Below are positions 51,163-64,000 of a stretch of 64,000 nucleotides of DNA, in pieces. The notes under the pieces are model-generated. The model ran no database searches and had not been told where the DNA came from. It saw only the letters and a list, made by a program, of their open reading frames with translations. This DNA is from Hyalella azteca (Eukaryota; Arthropoda; Malacostraca; Amphipoda; Hyalellidae). Position numbers and translations under genes: made by a program. Location of the stretch: contig NW_025936210.1 in NCBI RefSeq assembly GCF_000764305.2, forward strand, positions 1-64,000, given 5' to 3'. Position 1 is the stretch's first letter; every line of letters starts with the position of its first letter.

Positions 51163-51475
51163 CTGTTGATTGTACCTAATTGAGTCTAGACACACGGCGT
51201 GTCTGTTGACTGTACCTAATTGAGTCTAGACACACGGCGTGTCTATTGACTGTGCCTAATTGAGTCTAGGCACACGGCGTGTCTGTTGACTGTACCTAAT
51301 TGAATCTAGACACACGGCGTGTCTGTTGACTGTACCTAATTGAATCTAGACACACGGCGTGTCTGATGAGTCTAGACACACGGCGTGTCTGTTGACTGTA
51401 CCTAATTGAGTCTAGCCAGACTGCGTATCTGTTGACTGTACGTAATTGAGTCTAGACACACGACGCCCGGTGACG
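51163..51475. repeat. 40-bp tandem repeat
   Basis: About 7.5 copies of CTGTTGACTGTACCTAATTG plus AGTCTAGACACACGGCGTGT, one copy with an internal deletion at about 51361. The last copy is diverged. Confidence 0.95.
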
Positions 51476-51639
51476 CGTGAGTCATCGTAATGCGCCAGAC
51501 TGAAACACGGACTCGTGCGGATCAATAAGCGTCTGCCGTTTCCTGGCGGGCGAATATCGATACAAGGTCCGGATACGGTCAATGATGTTGTGGATGCCTG
51601 CGATGACACAACACATGTGCTACTGCGGGATGACAAAAA

Positions 51640-51833
51640 TATAAAAAAATATAACTCAGTACTCACTGCAGTGAGTGAAAGAGAGCGCATTTTCTGGTCG
51701 ACGAAACGTAAAGTCACGGACGGACAGACAGACAGACAAACGGACGGACAAACGGACGGACAAACGGACGGACAGACGGACATGGCGAGCACAATAGTGC
51801 ATTTTTTTCATAAATGAGAAAATGCGCTAAAAA
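51640..51833 (+). mobile_element. small inverted-repeat element with GGAC core, copy B
   Basis: Same layout as copy A: palindrome ACTCACTGCAGTGAGT, AGCGCATTTTCTG at 51684, a (CGGACGGACAAA)n-like tract, GACATGGCGAGCACAATAGT, and AATGAGAAAATGCGCT ending at 51828. The tetranucleotide-rich core differs in length and sequence between copies. Open frames reading PSVCPSVC or TDGQTDGQ here are artefacts of that tract. Confidence 0.8.
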
Positions 51834-52101
51834 GCTGGTTTGCGAAAAATTATTGTTAGAAGTTACAATTTGTTTCTTCATAAAATTACACAAAATAGTT
51901 TAAGGCTTCGAATATAACATAGTTACTGTAAATTAACTGTCGGGATTAACACTTGAAACGTAAATCACGACCTGCGAATGTAATAAGCAAGAGTTAAGTC
52001 TCGTTTACAAATACAGAAAAGCAAAAAAAATGGTAAATGCATTTATGTGTGATTAGAAGATGAAATTAACATCTCTGTGTGAACGAAGTATGAAATGAGA
52101 A

Positions 52102-52368
52102 AGGTAGAAGGTGACTCAAGGTAGGAGGTGATTCAAGGTAGGAGGTGATTCAAGGTAGGAGGTGATTCAAGGTAGGAGGTGATTCAAGGTAGGAGGTGAT
52201 TCAAGGTAGGAGGTGATTCAAGGAAGGAGGTGATTCAGGGTAGGAGGCGATTCAAGGTAGGAGGTGATTCAAGGTAGGTGATTCCAGGTAGAAGGTGATT
52301 CAAGGTAGAAGGTGATTCAAGGTAGGAGGCGATTCAAGGTAGGAGGTGCTTCAAGGTAGGTGATTCAG
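52102..52368. repeat. 17-bp tandem repeat
   Basis: About 15 copies of AGGTAGGAGGTGATTCA, with two shortened AGGTAGGTGATTC copies at the right. Confidence 0.95.
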
Positions 52369-52654
52369 AGCGAAGTATAACACAGCACCGGTGCACAGTG
52401 ACGTGTTGCGCACAAGGCGCTTAATATGTTTGTTTGTAAATTATACCTGGATTATTATTAATGAATGAATACGTTCAGGTTACTTACATTTTCCGCTAGA
52501 AATCGCGTACATTATCGATAAATTAGAGAATTTGTCATTGAATGCAAGAAAAACGTTATTAAACTTAGTTCTCTGCTTGAATAAAAGACAAGAAATAAAC
52601 TTATTTCATAATCTCTAAGACAAATTATATGGATTCGCTCAAGACGTTAAGTTG

Positions 52655-52899
52655 TAATAATATAAATAATAATAATAGCGGTTTCAGCGTTTGTTAGGCA
52701 GTAGGCCTGTCGCCGATTCTCAACATCGCAGAACATTCACAACTTGTTGAGGTCTCGAACTCGCAACTCACTGCTACAATTCTGCTGTGCTTAACCGCCC
52801 GGCCTCCTTGCGGATTCTGACCAGAAACTATCGCACAGAGCTGGGATCGAACCCGCGCCTCTCTGCGCCAATCTTGGTACTCTGAACTTTAACCACTGG
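52655..52899 (-). mobile_element. dimeric tRNA-like SINE, copy 2 (minus)
   Basis: Minus-strand copy of the 43898-44164 element, starting CCAGTGGTTAAAGTTCAGAG and including both B-box motifs (GGGTTCGATCCCAGC and GCGAGTTCGAGACC), the GGCGACAGGCCTAC tail and an (ATT)n end. Divergence from copy 1 is perhaps 10 percent by eye. Confidence 0.85.
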
Positions 52900-53216
52900 G
52901 TGAATTGAATCATATAAGTTTTAATTAGGAGCGTTCGTTTTTCACGAAAGAATTTAGATTTCTTCACATGTACGGAAAACCTAAGAAATGAAAAATCGAT
53001 CGGTATTTATTCAAATTTATGTAGAATTTAATTCTGGCAGCGTTGCATTCTTGAGTAAGAAAATGCAGGGAGTTTCCCCGAAAATTATATGTAACAGAGA
53101 ATATATCAATATCTTGAGACGATTAACTCTCCAGGTAGACAAAAAAAAAAAAACGGTCCTGATCTGCGTTGCACGCAATTCAAGAGTTCAAGTAGGCCAT
53201 GCTTACTTAAGCTTCA
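52900..53216. other. intergenic, nothing recognised
   Basis: No supported gene. The 79-codon plus frame has no recognisable domain. Confidence 0.45.
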
Positions 53217-53300
53217 AGAAACCATGATTACAAGTTCAAGAAACCATGATTACAAGTTCAAGAAACCATGCAAGTTCAAGAAACCATGCAAGTTCAAGAT
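53210..53300. repeat. short CAAGTTCAAGAAACCATG tandem
   Basis: Four copies, two spaced by GATTA and two directly adjacent (about 18-23 bp period). Confidence 0.85.
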
Positions 53301-53351
53301 TTAGCAATTGGTTACACGTAGTAGCAATAGATTTTCAGAGTCGATTCGATT

Positions 53352-54358
53352 TAGCATAGCATAGCATGAATCGACGCAGATGTTCAGGCCGACGAGGGCC
53401 TGTCGTAGAGTCTCGTCATCTTGCATTCAAACACAAACTGTTAAAAAAATGGCCACATGGTCACGTCAAGTCAAAAAATTTTGCAACGTGCGCTCCCTTA
53501 GACCCAGTCCGATTGTCTAGTGGTCGCACTCTGGTGGGAGGCTCTAATAAAACTGTACATGTACCTACGCATAACTGAGTCAAGTCGATTCTTGAAGACG
53601 TTCAGCGATGTCGCCTCGGCAATCTCCGCTGGCAGCCCGTTCTACCGATCAACCACATGATGAGAGAATAAGTGCCGCCTCGCGGTAGTATTACACCTTG
53701 GTTTCTTCATTTTAAACTGATCCCCTCCGTGTCTAGCGTAAATAAATTCTCATTCCGGTAATAGCTATGAGTGTATTTGTAAGTTTCCATAAGGTCGCCA
53801 CGAGTTCTCCTACAGTACATGCCATGCTAGGAATGTTCATCCTCTCCAGGCGCTGCTCATAAGCCACATCCTTAAATCCTGGGACGACTCGAGTTGCTCT
53901 CCTAAAAACACCTTCAATAAGTTTCTTGTCTGTCTCAAGTTTGGGGGACCAGGCAACATTGCAAAACTCAACGTGTGGTCTAACGAGGGCCACAAATAGT
54001 GTTTTCATTGTCGGAGCGTCCAGAAATTCAAATGATCTTCCAATCACACCCAGAATACTGTTTGCCTTATTAACCTGGATTTCAATGTGCCTCGAGAATC
54101 TCAGCTCACTGTTAACGTTCACACCGAGATTCTTCTCCAGCACAGACCTATTCAAAACGGTTACATTGTTTGAGCCATGCTTTCTCATTTTATACGTGAA
54201 CTTTTCTCTCTTATTTCCTATATGGAGCACATGACACTTGTCGGCGTTGTAGCTGTCATCGGTCCGTCCAGCCCACTAAATTGTGCAGATCCTTCTGAAG
54301 TGCGATTCTGTCGTCTGAGTGATCTATTGCCGCGTAAACTTTGGTGTCATCAGCATCA
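53352..54358 (-). mobile_element. CR1-like LINE, 5'-truncated 3' end
   Basis: The minus strand encodes the C-terminal part of a non-LTR reverse transcriptase. It starts at the catalytic motif, here DADDTKVYAAIDHSDD (54357 downward; the usual motif is (Y/F)ADD), then LQKDLHNLVGWTD. After a frameshift comes KNLGVNVNSELRFSRHIEIQ, LDAPTMKTLFVALVRPHVEF and EGVFRRATRVVPGF. The terminal GLPAEIAEATSLNVFKNRLD signature of CR1/L2-type elements follows an in-frame stop where W is expected. A 165-codon stretch (54230-53733) is intact. The 3' end appears to be an (ATGCT)n tail at 53352-53367. Inactive fossil. Confidence 0.82.
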
Positions 54359-55009
54359 GAATTTAATAATTTATCAATTAATTTATCACTAGTAACTTAT
54401 TAAACATTATTACTGAGCATAAATGAAAATAATTATTGGTACCGTTCATACAAAACTGAATATTGCGATACAGCTCCCAGGAATAATCAAGAAGACCTAG
54501 GAGGGATGGTTTAAGTCCTACGGCTGCAGCGGCTGACGTTCATAGAGTAAAAGAGGCAGTATGACTTACCGGATGGTCGTCCAAGGAAGAATATTAGCAG
54601 TTTGACTTGAATAAACGCTGGTCAATGAATGAGTGAACCTACAATAGCTGAACTGACTGCTCACATAAACTACCAACCACAACGTAATAAAATGGAATAA
54701 TTGAAGACGGACCAATTGAAATTTGCTAGCGGCAACAACACATGTTGAATTGTTAATCGAATTTGCCGAGGGTATTCGTGTCGCATAAAATAATTTGGAA
54801 TAATATTCGTGTCAAGCCTTCTTCAAACTTGCCTTGAATTTTGTGGAACTACAAATTTGCAGAGAACCGAGTTGCATTACGAATTAACTTCACGCTTATT
54901 TTCATCCGTCGCGGTCTACCGTAGCTGGAACTGAACAGGCAAGGTTGCTTGAGTCGCCGCTCTTTTCAAGTCACAGCCTCCCAATAAAACGCCTCTCTTC
55001 GGAACGTAT
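54359..55009. other. intergenic, nothing recognised
   Basis: No gene or element seen between the LINE and the next miniature element. Confidence 0.5.
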
Positions 55010-55013
55010 TTAA

Positions 55014-55362
55014 CACGTTGACTACGATTGCTTCATCTTGTACTTTTGTTTCATTTTTAACAATAAGGAAAAAGGGTGCCAAAACTTCCTTTTTTAACCG
55101 AAAAAATCCCCCAATTAAGTTTTTCAAATTAAGTGGGCCGCCAAAAATTAAGAAAAGGGGTGGAAAGGGCCCCTCCCAAATAAAAAAAAAAAAATTGAAT
55201 TTTTACACCGGAACCTACAAATATACTAGTACATATTGAGTTATAGGCCTTTTTGTTCACGGACTTAATTGGCCGTTTTTTAGGCCATCTGGCAACCCTG
55301 AATTATGTACCAGGAGAAATACCTTTCGTGGTACGCATATGTACCAATACGTAGTCAACGTG
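55014..55362. mobile_element. piggyBac-type miniature element (TTAA site), family 2
   Basis: A 349-bp element with TTAA on both sides (55010-55013 and 55363-55366) and perfect 13-bp inverted ends, CACGTTGACTACG at left and CGTAGTCAACGTG at right. The ends differ from the element at 50111-50499, so it belongs to another family. Non-coding apart from a 73-codon chance frame. Confidence 0.88.
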
Positions 55363-55366
55363 TTAA

Positions 55367-56239
55367 AAAAAATGATTTTTTGCATAATATGTGAAAACGA
55401 TAGAAAATTTTTTGAGTTATTAAAAAATCATCAGCTTCAAATGCACTCAAAACACCACTAACAAACATTCTGACAAGCAAACTTTGATTTTGTTATTGGT
55501 TATCAGCGAAATTAGTACAAGTACGATGACGAAACCGCCACCGTTTCTGTCGTCCTTCAGTCTTGACGCCACTGGAATTTCTGCTTCAGAATGCAATTTG
55601 AAAATAATTGGTTTCATCTTAGATGCGCGCGTCAGATATCTTCGAATTGTACAAAAATTCAGCAATTTCACTTCTACAGAAATCATGAAAATTTGTCAAG
55701 AAATCCGCATATTTAATAGCACAACAGGAAATTTTAAAATCCTGGATGTTTCCAAGCGCTACTTGACGAATACAGCAAAAAATCTGGTAATTACACTTCA
55801 CAACTGAGACCTGCAGTCAGACACGCGAGCTCAGCGGTGGGGCGCTCAGGAACAATCCCCTAGCAGCGCGAAATCCCATAGGACTTCTGACGAGCACACG
55901 CGAGTAATGATAAATCATGTTTACAAAATTTTTTTATTTGCCGGCGTGGGAACATCCACAGATTCATAGGTACTAAACAATCTCCTGTAAAAAAAAGGAA
56001 TAATATCGCGTCATCAAGCAGATCATGGGCTAGAACAACGTCGTCCACTTGCTTTCGGCAAGGGGAAATTTATATCTTCGTAATTTCCTCAATGCGGATC
56101 ATTAGTTTTTTTTTCTATTCAAAGTCAATTCGTATTTATTTTTGACAACAATGCTGGTTTCCCCCAGAATAAGAGAGCGTGCATATAATCAATCCACACC
56201 CGAGTCTGGGGTTAAAATAAGAAGCTCTTAACCGTAGAG
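55367..56239. other. region 3' of RNF113A, candidate poly(A) signals
   Basis: No gene recognised. AATAAA hexamers on the minus strand (TTTATT on plus) at 56135-56140 and 55933-55938 could end the RNF113A transcript if it extends through the array. A closer one lies inside the array at 57327-57332. Confidence 0.4.
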
Positions 56240-58012
56240 ATTCCCATAAATATCAGCCATTTTGAAAAAGGTTCAACAGAAGAACACAAAACTAATCGAC
56301 GTTATCAAAACCATCATCAGCCTGTCTGGTTTTAGTTCAACAGAATGCAAAATTAATTTCCGTTAGAATTAGAGCGTAACTACAACTAATTTCAATAACC
56401 AATAGAACATGAAACTAATCATCGTTCTCATTACAATCATCAGCCTGTCTAGTGTTGGTTCAACAGAACGCAAAACTAATCAACGTTTGCGTTACAATCA
56501 TCAGCATGTCTGTTTTAGTTCAACAGAACGTAAAACTCATTTCCGTTAGAATTAGAATGTAACTAAAACTAATCCTAACAACTAATAAAACTTGAAACTA
56601 ATCATCTTTATCGACACAATCATCAGCCTGTCTAGTGTTGGTTCCACAGAACGCAAAACTAATCGACGTTAGAATTAGAACGTAACTAAAACTAATCCTA
56701 ATAACTAATGAAACTTGAAAATAATTATCTTTATCGACACCATCATCAGCCTATCTGGTTTTAGTGCAACAAAACGCAAAACTAATCATCGTTCTCGTTA
56801 CAATCATCAGCCTGTCTGGTTTTGGTGCAACAGAATGCAAAACTAATTTCCGTTAGAATTAGAAGGTGACTAAAACCAATCCTAATGACTAATAGAACTT
56901 GAAACTAATCATCGCCCTCATTACAATCATCAGCCTGTCTAGTGTTGGTTCAACAGAACGCAAAACTAATCGACGTTATCGATACCATCATCAGCCTGTC
57001 TGGTTTTAGTTCAACAGAATGAAAAATTAATTTCCGTTAGAATTAGAACAAGATTCCCATAAATATCAGCCATTTTGAAAAAGGTTCAACAGAAGAACAC
57101 AAAACTAATGGACGTTATCGAAACCATCATCAGCCTGTCTGGCTTTAGTTCAACAGAATGCAAAATTAATTTCCGTTAGAATTAGAACGTAACTACAACT
57201 AATTTCAATAACTAATAGAACATGAAACTAATCATCGTTCTCGTTACAATCATCAGCCTGTCTAGTGTTGGTTCAACAGAACGCAAAACTAATCGACATT
57301 ATCGTTACAATCATCAGCATGTCGGTTTTATTTCGACAGAACGCAAAACTAATTTCCATTAGAATTAGAACGTAACTAAAACTAATCCTAATAACTAATG
57401 AAACTTGAAAATAATCATCTTTATCGACACAATCATCAGCCTGTCTGGTTTTGGTGCAACAGAATGCAAAACTAATTTCCGTTAGAATTAGAAGGTGACT
57501 AAAACTAATCCTAATAACTAATAGAACTTGAAACTAATCATCGTTCTCATTACAATCATCAGCCTGTCTAGTGTTGGTTCAACAGAACGCAAAACTAATC
57601 GACGTTATCGATACCATCATCAGCCTGACTGGTTTTAGTTCAACAGAATGAAAAATTAATTTCCGTTATAATTAGGACGTAACCACAACTAAATCCAATA
57701 ACTAATAAACTTGAAACTAATCATCGTTCTCATTACAATCATCAGCCTGTCTAGTGTTGGTTCAACAGAAAGCAAAACTAATCATTGTTATCGACACAAT
57801 CATCAGCCTGACTGGTTTTAGTTCAACAGAACCCAAAACTAAATTTCCGTTAGAATTAGAACGTAAGGTTCTGCAACTAATTCTAATAACTAATATAACT
57901 TGAAACTAATCATACACAAATCATCAGCCTGTCTGGTTTTAGTTCAACAGAATACAAAATTAATTTCCGTTAGAATTAGAACGTAAATGCAACTAATTCT
58001 AATAACTGAAAT
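56240..58012 (-). repeat. 61/123-bp satellite-like array grown from the RNF113A 3' end
   Basis: The landmark ATCATCAGCCTGTCT recurs about 17 times at spacings near 61 or 121-124 bp (139 once), with linkers CAACAGAACGCAAAACTAAT and TTTCCGTTAGAATTAGAACG. A block starting GATTCCCATAAATATCAGCC at 56243 recurs at 57051, so about 810 bp was also duplicated as a unit. The landmark with its flank (ACTAATCATCG, then ATCATCAGCCTGT) matches the RNF113A terminal codons and stop at 58021-58043. The gene end is therefore effectively the last unit of the array. On this reading the array forms the 3' UTR or immediate downstream DNA. Confidence 0.9.
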
Positions 58013-58021
58013 AATGTTTAA

Positions 58022-60496
<2,475 letters not shown>

Positions 60497-60498
<2 letters not shown>

Positions 60499-61012
60499 CC
60501 TCTCTCTACCTAGAGCTTCTGGATTGCACCTCTCTCGTCTCAGGGCTTCTGGATTGCACCTCTCTCTCTTCTCAGGGCTTCTTGATTGCAACTCTCTCTT
60601 TCCAGAGCTTCTGGATTGCACCTCTCTCTTCCCAGAGCTTCTGGATTGCACCTCTCTCTTCCCAGGGCTTCTGGAATGCACCTCTCTCTTCCCAGAGCTT
60701 CTGGATTGCACCTCTCTCTTCCCAGAGCTTCTGGATTGCACCTCTCTCTTCTCAGGGCTTCTTGATTGCAACTCTCTCTTTCCAGAGCTTCTGGATTGCA
60801 CCTCTCTCTTACCAGAGCTTCTGGATTGCACCTCTCTCTTCTCAGGGCTTCTGGATTGTACCTCTCCATTCCCACAGCTTCTAAATTGCACCTCTCTCTT
60901 CTCAGGGCTTCTGGATTGAACCTCTCTCTTCTCAGGGCTTCTGGATTGCACATCTCTCTTCCCAGAGCTTCTGGATGACACCTCTCTCTTCTCAGGGCTT
61001 CTGCATGGCACC
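60497..61012 (-). repeat. 30-bp coding minisatellite (10-residue RS/KR repeat)
   Basis: The landmark GCTTCT occurs 17 times (60515 to 60997) at exactly 30-bp steps, except for one 32-bp step (60545-60577) caused by an extra TC. In the frame of the upstream domain the unit reads SRS[SP][GE]KREVQ. After the 32-bp unit the same DNA is read in another frame as RCNPEALGRE, and that frame is the one that continues into RNF113A. Confidence 0.95.
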
Positions 61013-61973
61013 AGTCTCAGAGCAGCTTTCTTTAGATCCTCTCTATTTACACTGAGATATGGCATCTCTGTTGCCACATACTTGTTTGTTAAGGTGCCAT
61101 TCGCCTTGGCTCGTGCTATAGCACATGTGTAGAGATGAGGGATTTTTTTTGTATTGAGAGCTTCCATTCCCTTCAGTTTGAGGATTTTTCCAAACTGGAG
61201 CTTGTCACCATACTCTTCATCCAGTCTTGAGTATGCTTCTTTGAAAGCTTTGCACTCGTCAAGGACCACCCTGATCAGATGTGCATGAGTGACCTGTTTG
61301 TTGAAATCATGCATTGCATTGATTCCTGTCATGCCCCACCCTTTTGCTAACATGAGGAGAGACTTGATAAACTGTCCAATGATACCTCCAACAGTCTCCC
61401 CTGTTCCAGCGTTCAGACCAGTTGCATCCTCAAACAAATCCATCCCAACTTCTAAGCTCTTAACAGCATCAGTGATTCTCCCAAGTTTATTAGGCTCCCA
61501 CAGCTGACGGTAATTATTGATCACCACCTGGATCATTGGATTGTCACACCTAGCTGCTATCACTCTAAGTTGCCTTTCGATGTAGATCTTATTCTGGTCA
61601 GTGACAAGCTTGATAATGCTAGCCAGCAGAATGTATGCAGCACATTGCATTGCAACAAATGCTTCAGCCTTTTCTTTTTCTGTACGTGGCACTTGCAGAC
61701 CATCCCTGACCATGATGGGTTTGGGCTTCTTGTAGCTCCTGCCATCCTTTTCAAAGCCAACAAACAACTTTTCAGCAACTTCTCCTGGCATACCAAAAGT
61801 GTGGTACACTGCTGACATCATGGATTGAATTGTGATCTCTTTATTATAGATCATTATACATGTCGTTGTATGACTTGCAAGATGCACTTTATCGAAAAAG
61901 AGGGCTGCAACATTCCTTATAATGAGCTCAGTATTTACTTTAGGCCTGTTGATAAAACACGAAGGAAACATTT

Positions 61974-62858
61974 CTGAAAGGAAAAAAACTACTACAGTGC
62001 TAGGACTACCTTATACAGAGGGCATTGAAAGCAAAGTTATAGAAACAAAATCACGCAAAAAAAAAAAAACTAACACCTCATCTAAGGAAATTGAAATTTT
62101 TTTATAAGAATGCAAAAAACCTCAAGACTTCTTTCTGCAGGTAGCTTCAAAGTCTTTGACAAACAGGGGGAAATTCTGGATAGGTAATATATTTTCACAT
62201 TTATGAAACAAAATTGATCAAAAAGCCTACCACATCACACCTTCCACTGCAATGATAAATGACACATTGAGCTAATCAGCAACTACTGCCATTCCAATAT
62301 TGTATGATATGTGGATCTCTGAGTCAGCAATGTCTTTCTCAAATAAATTCACTAGTCGTTTTTCAGTAACTGACCAATTTGTGCAATGAATGTTCCAAAG
62401 TAAATAAAAATTTTTTCAACTTTTGCAGAAAATTCTCACCATTTCACCAATACCAATAAAGTTTTTGACACCAAATGAAATAAGATAAACTGTAATTCTT
62501 CCATGGCATATGGCACATATTGCTATGATGTGAACATATGAAGAAAAGATGTCCCACACCCTGTTTGAGTGATGTCAAATTTGATTTCACAATAAATAGA
62601 TTTGATCCACACTGAGATTTAAATGAGGGAAAGTCGTTTCAAACTTGAAACAACTCTTGATACGCATTCAGATAAATTTTTTTCCTGTTTTTGCTTGATT
62701 TTGTCAACATTATCTGAGTAACTTCACTTCAGATTCTAAAGGATTTAGTCTCCCATTGCCAAGATTTCGGAGGTCCCATGTCTTTTAGAATTAGAAAATT
62801 TTGTTGTCTAGAAGCAGCAATTAATGTATTATATAAATCAGAGCGCTTAGTCATGTGC
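61974..62858 (-). other. candidate intron upstream of the fused exon
   Basis: No coding exon recognised. A T-rich acceptor borders it at 61974. Minus-strand donors exist (for example GAAATG|GTGAGAAT near 62440) but their upstream frames do not fit the phase-1 junction needed, so I do not place an exon. The start of the transcript is probably beyond the window. Confidence 0.4.
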
Positions 62859-62866
62859 CATGTGGT

Positions 62867-63809
62867 CAGGGTTGGCGATTTTTTTAATTTTTTTTTTAAA
62901 TAAAAAAAAATAAAAAATCAATTATTTTTATATTTTTTCATGATTTTTTTGATTTATTTAATTTTTTTGTTTTTTTTTCAACTTTTTTGTCTTTTAGAAG
63001 TGTTATTTTTTATGTTGCAATTAGCCTACTAACAATAGCAGTATATGTATCATAATGGATGGCTAAAAAGGGCACTTATTGCCTTCAATAATGGCCAACA
63101 GGCCAAGGTGGTGTTTACCACTTAGGGATTTTTGGGTAAACAATTATTAATAAGTCTATTCATTAGCTTTGTAAAGTTTGTATGGAGCAAGGACCCAGTG
63201 TCCCGAATTGCCCCGTTCGACGGGGCAATTCGGGACACTCTTTTTTTGCCTCTGGCACCTTAGGAATAGCATATGGAATTTTTTTGACAATGCCATTCGA
63301 TAGCCCTCGCAAAGAGCTATAAAATGAGCCTAAACTTGTTTATGAAATGTTTCATCGTAAGAAGTTATTAACAAAAAATGCTCAAAATCGTCCCGAATTA
63401 CCCCGGTTGACGGTAGTCAAATAGTTAAAGACTACTTATAGCCTTATAAGAATTAGCTGCATTGCTAGCTATGTACAATCAATGCTAGCTATGCTGCTAG
63501 CTATGTACAATCAATGTATTGCACACTTGATGCCTCTGTACCAAAAACATTCAATTTATTGGAACCTAATACACACTAAAGGTAACAAGTTTATATACCA
63601 ATTTGTCATTCATAGTACATTTATACCAAACCGTGAATAACAATACCTCAATATAAATTGAAGACTGCCACTCGATATATTTAAATATATGAAAAAATCA
63701 AAAAATCAAAAAAATCAAAGAAATCGAAAAAAATCATGATTTTTTTATAAAAAATCAAGTGATTTAATCACATGATTTAATCATTTTGATTTAATCATTG
63801 CCAACCCTG
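62867..63809. mobile_element. hAT-type non-autonomous element, 943 bp
   Basis: Flanked by a perfect 8-bp duplication, CATGTGGT, at 62859-62866 and 63810-63817. Ends are inverted: CAGGGTTGGCGATTTTTTT at left and, on minus, CAGGGTTGGCAATGATTAAA from the right. Both continue into A/T-rich stretches built from GATTTTTT, AAAAATCA and TGATTTAATCA. An 8-bp target duplication with CAGGG ends is typical of the hAT superfamily. No transposase frame is present. It carries a perfect hairpin at 63198-63238. It lies in the presumed intron 5' of the fused exon. Confidence 0.9.
63198..63238. other. perfect 18-bp-arm hairpin inside the hAT element
   Basis: Arms GTGTCCCGAATTGCCCCG and CGGGGCAATTCGGGACAC around a TTCGA loop. 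A third, single-arm relative, GTCCCGAATTACCCCGGTTG, lies at 63390-63409. It is much more GC-rich than the element around it. Confidence 0.9.
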
Positions 63810-63817
63810 CATGTGGT

Positions 63818-64000
63818 ATATTAAAATTCAAGTGGTGATGCTTTCAGAATTTCAGTCCCCAAAAATTTGTGTATGAGTACTTAAAATTTGTAATTTGATA
63901 CGTGAACAAAATAGATATTTGATTTTATCGACAGATAAATATGATGCAAAAATTAATGATAAGTTAATAATATGAAAAAACTTATTTCAAATGGTTTCAC
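63818..64000. other. window end, nothing recognised
   Basis: AT-rich sequence to the window edge. No exon of the RNF113A-linked transcript is evident. Confidence 0.5.

Noticed and set aside
51412..51817. Open frames on both strands reading PSVCPSVC or TDGQTDGQ
   Set aside because: They are readings of the GGAC-type tract inside the small inverted-repeat element and have no domain outside the repeat.
62400..62530. Possible exon upstream of the fused gene ending GAAATG|GTGAGAAT
   Set aside because: The open frame before the donor does not leave the phase-1 remainder that the acceptor at 61973 requires, and the fitting frame has a stop.

Overview
This is eukaryotic DNA, most likely from an arthropod and, as a guess from overall character, a crustacean. 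It is AT-rich and gene-poor, has intron-split coding segments with GT/AG junctions, and is packed with minisatellites and decayed transposons. I see no bacterial operons, ribosome-binding sites or prophage genes. Most open frames in the window are chance readings of noise or of tandem repeats.

The one confident gene lies at the right end on the minus strand: the C-terminal half of the spliceosomal CCCH/RING protein RNF113A (Cwc24 family). It can be read as three segments: 60498-60433, 59706-59487 and 58374-58022. Both introns have clean junctions that keep the frame. The locus has been reshaped by tandem amplification. (1) A 69/70-bp unit holding the 5' half of the CCCH zinc finger plus its own splice donor is repeated eight times (58991-59530). 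The first five donors stay in frame and the last three follow a frameshift stop. (2) The upstream exon (61973-60433) is one 1541-bp reading frame. It begins with a ~320-residue domain that looks like a negative-strand RNA virus nucleoprotein, continues through a 10-residue RS/KR repeat (17 copies of a 30-bp unit), and runs in frame into the RNF113A segment. (3) Downstream of the stop codon, ~1.77 kb of satellite-like array (56240-58012) appears to have grown from the last codons of the gene itself. Two introns carry further small duplications.

The rest (1-55 kb) is intergenic or intronic. It holds more than 20 unrelated tandem arrays with units of 9 to ~51 bp, and mobile elements I can delimit: a hAT-type element with an 8-bp duplication (62867-63809), two piggyBac-type miniature elements at TTAA sites (50111-50499, 55014-55362), a Tc1-like transposase remnant (35126-36499), a mariner-superfamily remnant at a TA site (45341-45957), a CR1-like LINE 3' end (53352-54358), two copies of a dimeric tRNA-like SINE (43898-44164, 52655-52899), three copies of a small inverted-repeat element with a GGAC-rich core, and an old interspersed repeat in at least six copies. 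Two minus-strand segments (4435-4621 and 47691-47862) look like promoters with first exons of genes whose other exons I cannot identify.

Coordinates of degenerate arrays and old repeats are by eye and good to about 10-20 bases. Family assignments rest on motif recognition, not on searches.
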